Positions 1-9,940 of a stretch of 64,000 nt of DNA are shown one piece after another. Origin of the DNA: Isochrysis galbana (taxonomy: Eukaryota > Haptophyta > Isochrysidales > Isochrysidaceae); contig CM030935.1 of assembly GCA_018136815.1 (NCBI GenBank), positions 2,392,192 through 2,456,191 of the forward strand, in the 5' to 3' direction. Each line of letters begins with the position of its first letter. Within the stretch, counting starts at the first letter, position 1. Under the pieces are notes generated by a model. It searched no databases. It saw only the letters and a list, made by a program, of their open reading frames with translations, and was not told the origin of the DNA. A program made the position numbers and the translations under genes.

Positions 1-133
1 CGAGGAGATCCACCCGTTGCGGCAGGCTCCGCTGATGGGGGGAGAGAGGGAGAGAGAGAGGGAGGGAGAGAGAGGGAGGAGAGAGGGAGAGAGAGGGAGA
101 GGAAGGGAGGGAGAGAGAGAGAGAAAGGGGGGG

Positions 134-194
<61 letters not shown>

Positions 195-514
195 CTCGGT
201 TTGCGCCGCCGCCTTGTCGGCTTGTCGGCCGGTGGGAGAGCGGCGGCGCGCGGGGGGAGGGGGGGGGAGGGCGTGAGGGGGGGGCGGGGGGCGGCGGGGG
301 GGGGGGGGGACACGGCTCCCCCCCGCGGCCGAGCGCCGCCGCCGTCGGGACGGTGGAGGGGGGGGGAGTTCAAAGGGGGGCGCGCGGGGGTGGTGGGAGA
401 GCGCCCGCCGCGCCTTTGGAAAACCGTGGGGCCCGATCACGCTGTCCCCACTGAGGAGAGAGTAAAGTGGAGGATGAACGAGGCTCTCTCTCCCTCTCTC
501 TCTCTCTCTCTCAC

Positions 515-556
<42 letters not shown>

Positions 557-929
557 GAGGAACGCCCGGGGAGCACACGCGAGGGGAGATGAGAGCCCCA
601 CCAAGAAGGCGCCCCTCTCTTGAAGGTGTTGGGAGAGAGGGTCTCACTACTTCTACGAATCCTCCTCTCCCGCTGTAGACGGGGGACGGGGGGGCGAGCT
701 GCTCTCTCTCTCTCTCTCTCCGCCAGTCCACCCACACCCACGCGGGGGGGGGGGGGGGGGAAGTGGGGGGGGGGGGGGGGGGGAGATGGGGAGGAAGAGA
801 GAGAGGGGGGGCGGGGGGGGAGGGGCGGGGGGACGGACGACGAGAGGAGAGAGAGAGGACGGGAAGAGGAAAAAGCTCGAATACAACGGGGAGCCCCTCG
901 CTCTCCCTTCCCTCCCCCCCCGCCCCAAG

Positions 930-976
<47 letters not shown>

Positions 977-1159
977 CTTTTCTACCCTACCCTCCCCCGC
1001 TCCATCTCCCCCCCCTCCGCCCTCCCCCCCCCCCCCACTCTTTTCCCCTTCCCCTCCTCCACCTCCCCACCTCCCCCACCCCCCCCCACCTCCCCCACCC
1101 ACCCCACCTCCCCTCGTCCCCTCTCGCCTCTCGCCTCCACCCGTGCCCAACCCACTGGG
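1..1159. repeat. GA/CT microsatellites and G/C homopolymer tracts upstream of the kinase
   Basis: Low-complexity 5' flank of the kinase gene. GA repeats lie at about 136-194, CT repeats at 484-554 (followed by AG at 555-556), 702-720 and 931-972, with G- or C-runs at 291-309, 746-760 and 1020-1090. Reading frames across this block give only Ser-Leu, Arg-Glu or Pro/Gly repeats, so I see no credible protein in it. It is probably promoter and 5' UTR, possibly including a 5' UTR intron, because the tract at 484-556 ends in CAG. Confidence 0.8.
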
Positions 1160-3560
1160 ATGGGCGACGTGGACAAGCCAGGACCATCGAGCAGCGGAGG
1201 CAGCACAATGGCCGACCTTCCTTCCGAGCTACAGATCGGAGAGATCCTCGGAAAGGGCGCGTATGGCGCCGTCTACGCCGCAGTCTACAACGGGAGGCGG
1301 GCAGCCGTCAAGGCGCTTCCGATTGAGGAGGGGGAGGAAGGGGCCAACATGGTGGGAGAGCTCAACGCGGAGATCAAGATGCTCAAGAAGTGTGACTTTC
1401 CGGAGGTCGTCCGATACTATGGCTCAATACTCAAAGGGCGCACGCTCTGGATCGCGATGGAGCTCTGTGATGGAGGGTCCATCTCCGACCTGATTCGGCG
1501 GACGCGCCGAGCGCTGCCAGAGGATCAGATTGCAGCTGTGTGCGCGGCCGTGGTGCGCGGACTGCACTACCTTCATAGGACCAAGGAGATACTCCATCGC
1601 GACATCAAGGCGGGAAACATCCTGCTCTGCTCCGATCCACGCGATGGAGTCGGTGTCAAGCTCTGCGATCTGGGCGTTTCCGCCTCGGTTGCCTCGCACA
1701 CAAAGCGCTCGACGGTGATCGGCACGCCGCTGTGGATGTCACCCGAGCTCATCGAATCGGGTTCCTACGGCGCCTCAACTGACATCTGGTCGCTAGGCAT
1801 AACCGCTATGGAGATGGCGGAAACTCGTCCGCCCCACGCAAATGTCAACCCAACCATTCGCGCACTCTTCTTGATCACTGCCAAGCCAGCGCCCACACTC
1901 GAGGTGCCGGAGAAGTGGTCGGCCGAGTTCCGCGACTTTGTGGAACGCGCGTGCCTCGTCAAAGACCCTGCCGAGCGCGCGACTACCCAAGTCCTGCTAA
2001 GTCACCCCTTTGTCAAACGCGGCGAGGCGCTCGGGCGCGTCCCCGTGCTCGACATGGTGCGCGCTGCCATCGCGGCCAAGAAAGAGGCTGACGAGAAGGC
2101 AGCGGCGCGGGCCGGGGCCAACGGCGACTGCACCATCAACATGATGACTGACTGCACGCTGACCATGACCGAAACGATCACACCCGCCGGTGAGCGTACC
2201 GGCGACTGGGCTCAGTCCGCTGCGAGCACTGCGACCACGTTCACTAGCGCTGCTTTTCCGTACGACACCGCTCGCTTTGACGAAGGCACAGCACGCCTCG
2301 ACGACGGCGCGGTGCGACGCGATGGGACCGCACGACGTGATGGCACGGCGCGTCGGGGGAACACGGCTCGCAATCTCACGCTTCAAGGCGCACCGCCGCG
2401 TTATGACCACACTGTGCAGTTGGACGGGACGATGCAGCTCGACGGTGCACTTGCACTCTCTGACTCGGACTTCACCCTGCGGCGCTCAAGCGATTTGGAA
2501 GGCGTGGTGGTCGAGAACGGGCTGCCAGAGGCACCGGCAGGGACGCTCGACGCGTCACACGACAAGCCGAGCACGCCAATCGACAAACCGGACGCGATCC
2601 ACAAGTCGGGCGCGCCAGTGGAGAAGCAGGTTGATGAGCAGAACATGGCCACGCCGCAAGCCATCGCGGCGCAAGGACAACATCCATGCAGCTGCCTGAA
2701 GGCGCAAGACTCCCTTCAGTGTGTCTTTGACGAGATGGAGCGGCCAAGCTCCTCCGCAAACCACGCTGCGAGCCCGGACGTGGAAGTGGACGATACGACT
2801 CTGCGAGAAGGGCTGACGCCTGAGACTCTGGAGCGGCTCGCACGGCAAGGTTCCCTGCATGCCCTGCAGTCCGATTTCGACAACATGACCCTTCGTCCAG
2901 GTGATACCCTTGTTTTGGACGATTACGTCTGCTCGCCCACCGCTGCGCCAGCCCCGCCGCACTTGCCTCGGCAAGCGTGGACGGATCCCGACGGCACTCT
3001 TCGTGAGCCCGTCAACCGCATTGCATTGGATGCCCTTGCAAATGAGGCCACCGTCGACGCGGCCTCGCCTGGAGTTCCGAACACTGAGTCCAGCGCGCCC
3101 TTTGCACTGCGGCTTCCACCAGTGGTGCTGTCCTCCGACGCCGATCTTTCGGCCACGCTCGGCGCCGGTGCAAGTAGCTTGGCTTCATCGCATGCAGACC
3201 TCCCGTCTCCTGGGGGCTCGCCTAGCGGCGCCACCTCGTTGCCGCTTCCTGCCGCGCTGACGCTTGGAGCTATACCCCAGGAGCAGCGCAGCTCCACCTC
3301 GATTGATTCGGGACCAGCCTTGACATTCGGACACCCTTCATCAACGCAATCGCCAGTAGAATCACCTAGATCAGAAGACCCCGCGTCGTCCCAGGTCTCC
3401 GGTGACTGTAAGTCATTACATCGCGATCTTGAAGGGCGGCCTTCGCCCCACTCATGACATGTAAATTACTGCCCTGCACATGTGTGCAGGCGAGGGTTTG
3501 CGTCGCACAACGGACCCTGCAATGAAAGAGTTCAGTGCCATGCAGGCGACACGAGGATGA
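1160..3560 (+). CDS. STE20/GCK-type Ser/Thr protein kinase, MST (Hippo)-like
   Basis: Predicted 772-residue cytosolic kinase in two exons, 1160-3407 and 3490-3560; the intron (GTAAGT...TGCAG, 82 nt) restores frame and ends at TGA 3558-3560. The kinase domain spans about residues 24-283: glycine loop GKGAYGAV, catalytic Lys51, HRDIKAGN at 146-153, a DLG (not DFG) magnesium motif at 170-172, and GTPLWMSPE activation segment. The subdomain IX-XI region (DIWSLGITAMEMAE, HPFV) is typical of germinal-centre kinases of the MST1/2/Hippo group. The tail of nearly 490 residues is low-complexity with recurring D-G-T-(A/M/L) and TM motifs; I see no SARAH domain. The ATG at 1160 is the first in frame after the CT tracts; the next is at 1208. 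Other GCK subfamilies remain possible. Confidence 0.85.
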
Positions 3561-4066
3561 CGGCTAGACGCGTAACACAAGGCCTAGGGCATGCCCATGT
3601 TCATGTGATTGTGCCTGCTATTGTTGGCTCGGACTACAGGAGGTCTCCTTCTTTCGTCTCGTGTTGCCATGACTTCTCGCAACGTGCCACCTCGATATCG
3701 GTGTTCGTGGCACCGATGGGGCACATTCTTAGTTCCCCAGCCTTGTTTTCCTCGTATTTTGTGCTGCGCGCGCTGCTTTGCAAATCTTGTTTGCTGTCAT
3801 AGTGCTTGCGTAGCTAGTGCCGTGGCTGCGTGATACCGTGTCGTCCAAGGCATTGGTGGATTGACCCGAGATCCTATCGCTTAGACGGAGCGGCTGAGCC
3901 CACCTCACTTTCACTTTCGACGACAATATTCAATATCTAACTGTGAGTGCGAATCATGTCCACGACCACGACGTTGTACTAGTACTTCTCTTCTTGAGTC
4001 TTCAGCAACCAAATGCATGGTGGGCATGGGCAGTCCGGAGCTCGGTCGGGATCGGGACACGGTGGC
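3561..4066. other. Kinase 3' flank, nothing recognised
   Basis: No convincing coding sequence, RNA gene or repeat. It presumably holds the kinase 3' UTR. Confidence 0.5.
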
Positions 4067-4250
4067 AAAAAAAAAGATCTGAAGATTCAGGGCTACACAC
4101 CTATTGCTAGGCAGGCATATTCTACCCCCGCCCGCCATCGCCCTTCCCTCCCGTCGCCTCGTATCATCGCCTTCCCCCCCTCTTTCCTTTTTGTTTGGTG
4201 TCGGGGGTGGCCCGGCCCTGGTACACTACCACTACCACGGGCCCAGTTGT
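4067..4250 (+). repeat. A-run dispersed repeat, diverged copy
   Basis: Begins with a nine-base A-run followed by GATCTGAAGATTCAGGGCTACACACC. The same start and pyrimidine-rich continuation occur on the minus strand at about 15350-15468. It belongs to the wider family whose clearest copies are at 8124 and 52195. Confidence 0.6.
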
Positions 4251-4384
4251 CGGCGGCGCTGAGGTCGGCGGCGCTAAGGTCGGGGGCGGCGGTGCTGTAT
4301 TTGGTGAGGGGTGGGAGGAGTAAGGGGGTGGCGCTGGCGCGGCTGGCGGCGGCAGTGAGTCTCGCGGGGGGGGGGGGGGGGCAA

Positions 4385-4578
4385 AGAGCGGGGAGAGAAA
4401 GCGCGCGCCCTCAGGGAGAGAAAGCGCGCGCCCTCGGAGAAGAAAGCGAGCCCTTGGAGAAGAAAGCGAGCCCTTGGAGAAGAAAGCGAGCCCTTGGAGA
4501 AGAAAGCGAGCCCTTGGAGAAGAAAGCGAGCCCTTGGAGAAGAAGGCGAGCCCCGGGAGAAGAAAGCGAGCCCTTGAG
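4385..4578. repeat. Minisatellite with 20-nt unit (first of two)
   Basis: Two 23-nt units containing GAAAGCGCGCGCCCTC are followed by about six near-identical 20-nt units AGAAAGCGAGCCCTTGGAGA. Because 20 is not a multiple of three, all three frames are open and give a 20-residue peptide repeat, so the open frames here are an artefact of the repeat. Confidence 0.9.
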
Positions 4579-4705
4579 ATACCGAAGGGAGGGAGATGCC
4601 AGAGGGAGGGAGATGCCGGAGGGAGGGAAGAGATACCGGAGGGAGGGAAGAGATACCGGAGGGAGGGAAGAGATACCGGAGGGAGGGAAGAGATACCGGA
4701 GGGGT
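4579..4705. repeat. Second minisatellite with 20-nt unit
   Basis: Directly follows the first array. The main unit is AGATACCGGAGGGAGGGAAG (20 nt, about four copies), preceded by 17-nt variants containing GAGATGCC. It abuts the truncated LINE fragment at 4717-4785. Confidence 0.9.
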
Positions 4706-4716
4706 GGCCGGCGCCG

Positions 4717-4785
4717 TTTACCGTTTATGTTGTAGGAGACGATTGTGATCGGTCCCTCACCTGGGTAGCCACGCGTGGAGTCGAA
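4717..4785 (-). pseudogene. LINE ORF2 start: endonuclease N-terminal fragment
   Basis: The minus strand encodes a short peptide, FDSTRGYPGEGPI followed by SYNINGK, that aligns without gaps to the peptide at 31525-31659. YNING is the first conserved strand and metal-binding Asn region of apurinic-type endonucleases (EEP fold) of non-LTR retrotransposons. The frame ends abruptly in the minisatellite. No start, catalytic core or reverse transcriptase remains. Confidence 0.6.
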
Positions 4786-5209
4786 CGTGAGCGCAGCAAA
4801 TTATGAGAGCGTTAGCGCGGCGCAAGTCGCGGGCGTGATGCACATACTTGTGCATGTAGCGGCAGTCGGCGCCTAGGGCGCAGAATCCGCCTTTGGACTG
4901 CTTCCCTGGGGCTCCTCCGGCGCTCGCGCCCCCCCCCGCCCATGCTGCGCCTGCTCCACCGCATCGCGCCACTCGCGACTCGTCGTGCGGTGGTCGGTGC
5001 GGTGTGTGCAGGTGTGCTAAGCGCCTCCGCACCGAAACGGCCTAACTAATATCTGGTAAATAATAGGTTCTCGCTCGGACGGAGCCTATCTAGATAGATA
5101 TAGATACTGCCCAAGCCCTATCTAGATAGATATAGATAGTGCCAAAAGGGCCCTAGATGCTAGATGCCAAGATATCTAGATATCTTGGTATCCTATTCAT
5201 AGCCTTACG

Positions 5210-5312
5210 CAAGGCGGGAAATGAGGGTGAGGGAGGAGAATGGGCGTGGCTACGATAGCGTTAGCGTTATTCAGTGTCACGTGCGAGGCGAGATTGTTAA
5301 AAGATTTTTTTT
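5210..5312 (-). repeat. A-run dispersed repeat copy
   Basis: On the minus strand: A-run, TCTTTTAACAATCTCGCCTC, GCACGTG, then TAGCCACGCCC and CCCGCCTTGCG, in the same order as the copies at 8124 and 52195. Confidence 0.75.
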
Positions 5313-5592
5313 CTTTGGTCATTTTTCTCTGTCCTGTCTTCCTTCGTGATCTGCGCCGGTCTTGTTGCCACCATCATGTCTGCCCCTGCCGTCACTCAGC
5401 GTTCGCATCCGAGCACTCCGGGAGAGGTCCACGCCGGGCCTGGCACCCCTCCCTCGTCTCATCCAATCCCGATTCCGCCCGCGCTTACTTAGCTCCCCCC
5501 GTCTTTCCATGTCTCCATCAAGTCATACATGCGTCCATTCCCACCCTTTGCACTCACACACCACACCGCACTCGCACTCCTCCACAACACAA

Positions 5593-5756
5593 GAATACCC
5601 ACGGGCTACGCCGTGCTCGGCGTGGGCGTCTACCAGGCCCTCTCGGGGCGCGCCCTCATGCCGAGCCAAGGCGACGCCGTTCTCGTCGCGTACGTGGTGC
5701 TCCTGGGCCTCTCCTTCGGGGTGCTCGCGGGGGGGGGGCTCATGGTAGGGTGAGAG
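5593..5756 (+). pseudogene. Possible exon fragment with hydrophobic segments
   Basis: Directly after the 67-bp repeat, one frame encodes about 52 residues (starting near TGYAVLGVGVYQ) with a strongly hydrophobic stretch ending LSFGVLAGGGLMVG, then TGA. Codon use is GC-rich and less repetitive than the surroundings, suggesting a captured or orphan exon of a membrane protein. I do not recognise it, and no ATG or splice partner is visible. Confidence 0.25.
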
Positions 5757-6555
5757 TCCCCACGGGAGGGGAAGAAACCCTGAGGGAAAGGAGACCAAAT
5801 GCCAAATGAAGGCAAGCCGCCTGGCGAGGGCGGCGGCAGCGGGGGATTGGAGCGGCGCGCGCTCCATGACCCTTTCAGCTTATTGATAGTTGTTGGCTAG
5901 GATTCAATGTTTTATTTTATAATAAAACGACTCCCATTGTGTCAGTAATAGAACCCAATCAAGACCTTTGGCGGCTCGCAACTCAGCCGTCACACGCTTG
6001 CAACGGGACGCGACCTGCGCCTCCCGGCCTCGAGCACGCCCACTTCACGCTGATGCGATCGTCTGCACGAGCGCCTGCCTCTCTCTGTGTGGCCGGCAAG
6101 GGAGCACCCGAAGCTGCTCGCGCGCCGCAGCTCTACCTACTACCTAGCTCTCGCTAGGCTACTATGCAGCTCCGCGTGGTCGGTGGTGGCAGTCTCCGTC
6201 ATCAATTAGGCTACGCCAGCCGCTGTAAGGTGCAGCGGAACGGGGAAGTCTTTGATAGCACAACCTCCCCACATTTCGATAGCGGCACTGGGGTCTTGGA
6301 CCCCTCGCCGCCACCGCCCGGAATCCCGACTCCTCGCCATCACGGCAACTTGAAGGCGGAAGTTCCCTTTGTGCATGCTGCTGATGTTGGCCGCGACAGA
6401 TGGTTCGCTTAGCATAGCTTAGCAGATGTCGTCCGGCACACTTCGAGCGTCCTTGTACACGAGCAGGTGGGAGAAAGCGCACGCCAGTAACCCCTCTATG
6501 TCAACGGAGGTGTCCAAGGGTGCCAAGAAGTACACTAGCACACTTCCACGGAAGC

Positions 6556-7511
6556 TCATTGAAGATGAGCCTTCACTAGTTCTTCGAGCTTTTCCACCCC
6601 GCCCGGCATGCCTTCCACCCTATGGCACTCGGAGAGACCACCATCGACGGAGCGTCGAAAAAAAACAAGTGTCGGCAAGCCCTGGACTCTAAGCTCGGTT
6701 GAAACACCTGGCTCAGCATCCGAATCGAGCTTGGCGATGCGAACAGAGTCTCCAAGACGCGCAGCAAGCTTCTCAAGTTCTGGGGCCAGCATCTTGCAAG
6801 GTCCACACCTGCATACAAAAGCATAGAGATGAAGGTTAGCGCCCTCTGTGCGTATTCAACGCTCGCAGAAAGCTGTCACCTCCACGTCGAGTATCTTATG
6901 CCCATTCCCATCTGCCTTCCCCCGGCGGAGGCGTACCACGTTGCATACACGTCGAGCAGTAATGGCGTGCGGTCATCATCCATTTCTTGCTTGAGCTCGG
7001 CCGCCGAGACTTTGCCTACTTTCCCTGGCTCGAGCGCTCCCGACGCGGAGAAAAGGGCCGAACGAGCGCAGAGTGACGCGAGACGTGCGGCTAGCTCCTC
7101 CTTCTCGAACAGATCCGCCCAACCGCTCCCCCTCGCCGCAAGCTCAGCGCGTATCTCCTTCACCTTGAGCCCCATCGCACGCGCAAGCGCCTCCTCGTAG
7201 GCCTCCTCGTATGCAGTAGAGCCCGCTGCGTCAGAGCCCTCCTGCCCATACGGCAAATCGGGCGCTTCCCTCGCCTCTTCCACCACTCTGCTTGGCGTAG
7301 CGCGTGCTGCAGCGAGAGCTCCCTCCAGCTCTGCCCTCTCAAACGCAACTCCACGCCACTTGACGCCGCGCTGGTCGAGCTCGGCCTTGAGCTCTGCGAG
7401 GCGCATGGCATCGGGTGCGGGCATGCCGCCCTCTTCCATCACCACCGGCCGCACACGCCCGCTCAGCCGAGGCATGTGCAGCGCCGCGCCCAGCACGAGC
7501 ACGGAGTACAT
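6556..7511 (-). CDS. Thioredoxin-domain protein with N-terminal helical repeats
   Basis: Predicted 275 residues from two exons, 7511-6937 and 6808-6556. The 128-nt intron splits the active-site Trp codon; splicing gives W192-C-G-P-C196-K, the redox motif of thioredoxins. The fold spans about residues 165-275 (LLLDVYATW, active site, LRVQGLPTLVFF with the cis-Pro). The N-terminus is hydrophobic then Arg-rich and acidic (MYSVLVLGAALH...), compatible with a secretory signal or plastid transit peptide. Residues about 37-62 and 117-146 form two related helical segments (AELKAELDQRGVKW; VKEIRAELAARGSGW...LFEKEELAARL) resembling SAP-like helix-extension-helix repeats. Likely a disulfide oxidoreductase of an organelle; target unknown. 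The start is the first in-frame ATG. Confidence 0.85.
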
Positions 7512-8123
7512 GATGACGAGAGATGGCCGGCCGAAAGGCTCGAGAACGCGTGGGGGGGCGGGGGGGGAGGGGCTCTGGGAGAGGCAGGGGTTTTCACGTA
7601 CTCTATGTAAACTTCCTCCTACTATTAGAGTAGACTATTCGAAGCATTTTGCAGAGCTCAAACTCTGCTCTTGAAAGATGGTTAGAAGAGCCAACGACGG
7701 AGTTTCAACAATACAAGTCCGCGATTTAAAAAAAAACCGGGGGGATCGGTTTTGGGCCGATTTTAGGGTGTCGTTTTCGGTTCGGGGTTCGGGGGTTGGG
7801 CTTGACCAGACTTGCCGGCAAGTTTATTCGCAAGTTAGGTAAGAAATCCGGGCATGCGCAAGTTGGGCAAGAACGTCGCAAGTGGAAAAAAAAATCTTCT
7901 TAAAATTCCCCGCTACGTGTGCGACGTGAGGCAGAGTGCTAGTGTACCTCCCTACTACCCGACCTTTACCCCTAACAACCCCCTTCCCCTTTCCCAGTTC
8001 CCTCATTAGCGGAGAAGCTGGTTCTGGGGAGGCCGCGCGCGCTGCTTCGGCCAGGAGTTGGAGAGAAGGGGGCGGGAGACTGTGGTTCGTCCTTTGTTCC
8101 GGAGTTGGCTCTAGTTATCCTTG
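7512..8123. other. Intergenic: word-repeat cluster and A-run motif
   Basis: 7725-7800 is a cluster of CGGTTTTGGG, CGATTTTAGGG and GTTCGGGG words. 7805-7887 carries repeated GCAAGTT/ACTTGC words. An A-run motif (A-run, TCTTCTTAAAATTCCCCGC) lies at 7885-7925. No gene seen. Confidence 0.5.
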
Positions 8124-8330
8124 AAAAAAAACCTTTTAATAGTCTCGCCTCGCACGTGGCAATGGGTCGCATATCCGTAGCCACGCCCATACCCCTTCCT
8201 CTCCCTCACTTCCCGCTTCCCGCCTTGCGGCAACTCCCCTTGTGCTCTACTTAGGGGCCCGGGTCCTGCGGGGTTCACGGGTTGGGCGGAGTGCGCCTGC
8301 CCTCAGCGGTCAGCTGTGCGTACACGCCTT
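8124..8330 (+). repeat. A-run dispersed repeat, long copy
   Basis: A-run, CCTTTTAATAGTCTCGCC, GCACGTGGC, TAGCCACGCCC, pyrimidine-rich spacer, CCCGCCTTGCGGC, then CTCCCCTTGTGCTCTAC and GGGGCCCGGGT. The same order and spacing occur at 52195-52350 and, reversed, at 32290-32470. Confidence 0.8.
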
Positions 8331-8515
8331 CCTCCTGCGCCGCTGAGTGACATGCATATCCTAGATGTTTTTCGGTCTGCGTCGTCATCTATGTCGCGTA
8401 TTGTTGCTCGTGCCATGGACGGCCGTCAGAGGCCTGAAATCGGGTATTTTTCGAAAATTTTGCCGGAAGGGGTGTGTGATGAGTTGCAATCACCCACGCC
8501 GTCAGGGCGCGCTCC

Positions 8516-8532
<17 letters not shown>

Positions 8533-8546
<14 letters not shown>

Positions 8547-8553
8547 ACACACC
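8533..8553. repeat. (CA)n microsatellite after poly-C
   Basis: A C-run is followed by ten CA dinucleotides. Confidence 0.95.
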
Positions 8554-9063
8554 CCACGCCCCTACCCCCACCCCCGAGGAGACGCCGTAGCGCGGAAACT
8601 TCCATGCGCACGCACGGGGTCCCCGCGGGGGGGAAGCCCGAGGCACACGCATCTTGGCGGAAGTGTGGATTGCCACTCATCATGCACACGGCGTGCACGG
8701 CGTGCACCTGACGAACCCCTTTTTTCCGTGCGGAAACTTCCATGCGCACGCACGGAGTACCCGCGGGGGCGGGGGAGCCCTAGGCCCAGGCCAATACTTG
8801 TAGTAAAACTCGCCCAAACTTGCGGGCCAAACTTGCGGGATTCTTGCGGCAGCCTGCCCAAACTTGTAGCCACTCTTGTAGCAATTCTTGCCCAAACTTG
8901 TAGCCATTCTTGTATTCTTGTAGCAATTAGGGGTAAGGCAGAGTTTCGGAAATAACGACATAACGCGTGAATTTGGGCACATAACACATAACACATAACA
9001 CACACTCACACGGCCTCTTGCTCCCTTTTGATGTTGTAACGCAACAAACAGTAATTATGACGC

Positions 9064-9420
9064 CTATATCTGATCAGCGAGTGACGATGAACGATTCGGA
9101 CCAAACATAATTGCCAATAAAGAAAAGACGCGCTCACACGAAGCCGAGTTTGGAGTCATGCAAAAGGCGATCCTTGCCGCCTCTGCCCACGCGGGGAACT
9201 TGGTGTGGTTGCTTTTGCCCACCAACACAACACCTCCTACGTAAATGTCGGCACCTCGGACCTCGGAGCGATCGATGCGAGTCGCGCGGCATGTGCTCAA
9301 GTACGTGGGAAGCTCATCAAGGAGCCGCTGCGTGATTGAAGGCAAATGACTGAATGATAGAATGTCTGCGAGCTGATGAACCCAAAGTGAGTCCACCTTT
9401 CCCTCCTCGTTCTCCACCAC
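9064..9420 (-). pseudogene. hAT transposase, C-terminal dimerisation domain fragment
   Basis: About 118 codons ending at TAG near 9064. The segment FPAWAEAARIAFCMTPNSAS followed by CERVFS is the hallmark of the hAT C-terminal dimerisation domain (conserved W, P-x-S, ERxFS). Upstream catalytic parts are missing, so this is a remnant. The matching N-terminal part survives at 21747-22400. Confidence 0.75.
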
Positions 9421-9940
9421 CTCGCCTGTGCTGCGTTGCTCGGGCTCGGGATCAAGGCCATCCCGAGGGAGGACGCTGTCACCCTCCGCCTCCGCGAGCG
9501 ACGCAGCTCGTCGCGTACAGTGACGCTTGCCTACGCAGGAGGTGAGGGAGGATTGAGATGCGCGGCCACGGGCTCACACGTGGAGGCAGGCCAGCACGCA
9601 GTGGGCAGAGGGGAGAGGGGGCTGGCATGGCTTACCTAGCCCCGATATCGGGCGCCGCGCCGCGCGCCGCAGCCTGTCTCCTCGGAGCTGAAGAGGGCAA
9701 GAGAGGGCCAATTTACGGTGATAAAAGGTCCTGTTTATGTTAAAAAAAGAGTCGCATCCGCGCGACAACTTGTTCACCGAGTCCAACTTGTTCACCGCGA
9801 CAACTTGTTCACCGCGAGTCAACATGTTCAGCTCTTGTCGTAAGCGTTGCTGTCTACTATCTACTAATAAAGAGGAGATTATACTTTTAGAGAGCCCGGC
9901 GCCTTACGGCTACTTACTTGCGGAGAGGGCCGCACCACGG
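9421..9940. other. Non-coding stretch within hAT copy A
   Basis: The only structure seen is at 9766-9832, where CAACTTGTTCACCG recurs about four times with short spacers. Confidence 0.5.

Larger units (their letters stand above)
4786..6555. other. Intergenic, repeats only
   Basis: Contains duplicated CTATCTAGATAGATATAGAT blocks near 5087-5139, a 22-bp perfect palindrome at 5167-5188, an A-run repeat copy at 5210-5312 and a 67-bp repeat at 5524-5592 shared with 52808-52877. Nothing else between 5760 and 6555 can be supported as a gene. Confidence 0.5.

Noticed and set aside
653-1159. Long open frames on both strands rich in Ser-Leu, Pro or Gly-Arg-Glu
   Set aside because: Created by CT/GA and homopolymer tracts; no domain and no independent start.
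4440-4580. Regular 20-nt repeats resembling a CRISPR array
   Set aside because: The units are contiguous with no spacers, and the context is eukaryotic.
4755-4830. Minus-strand stretch with a box B-like GTTCGACTCC and a CTCATAA loop reminiscent of tRNA-Met
   Set aside because: No acceptor stem or box A pairs. The box B-like bases are conserved because they encode the LINE peptide FDST, as at 31525.
5167-5188. Palindrome considered as a transcription terminator
   Set aside because: AT-rich stem with no T-run, and not a eukaryotic termination signal.
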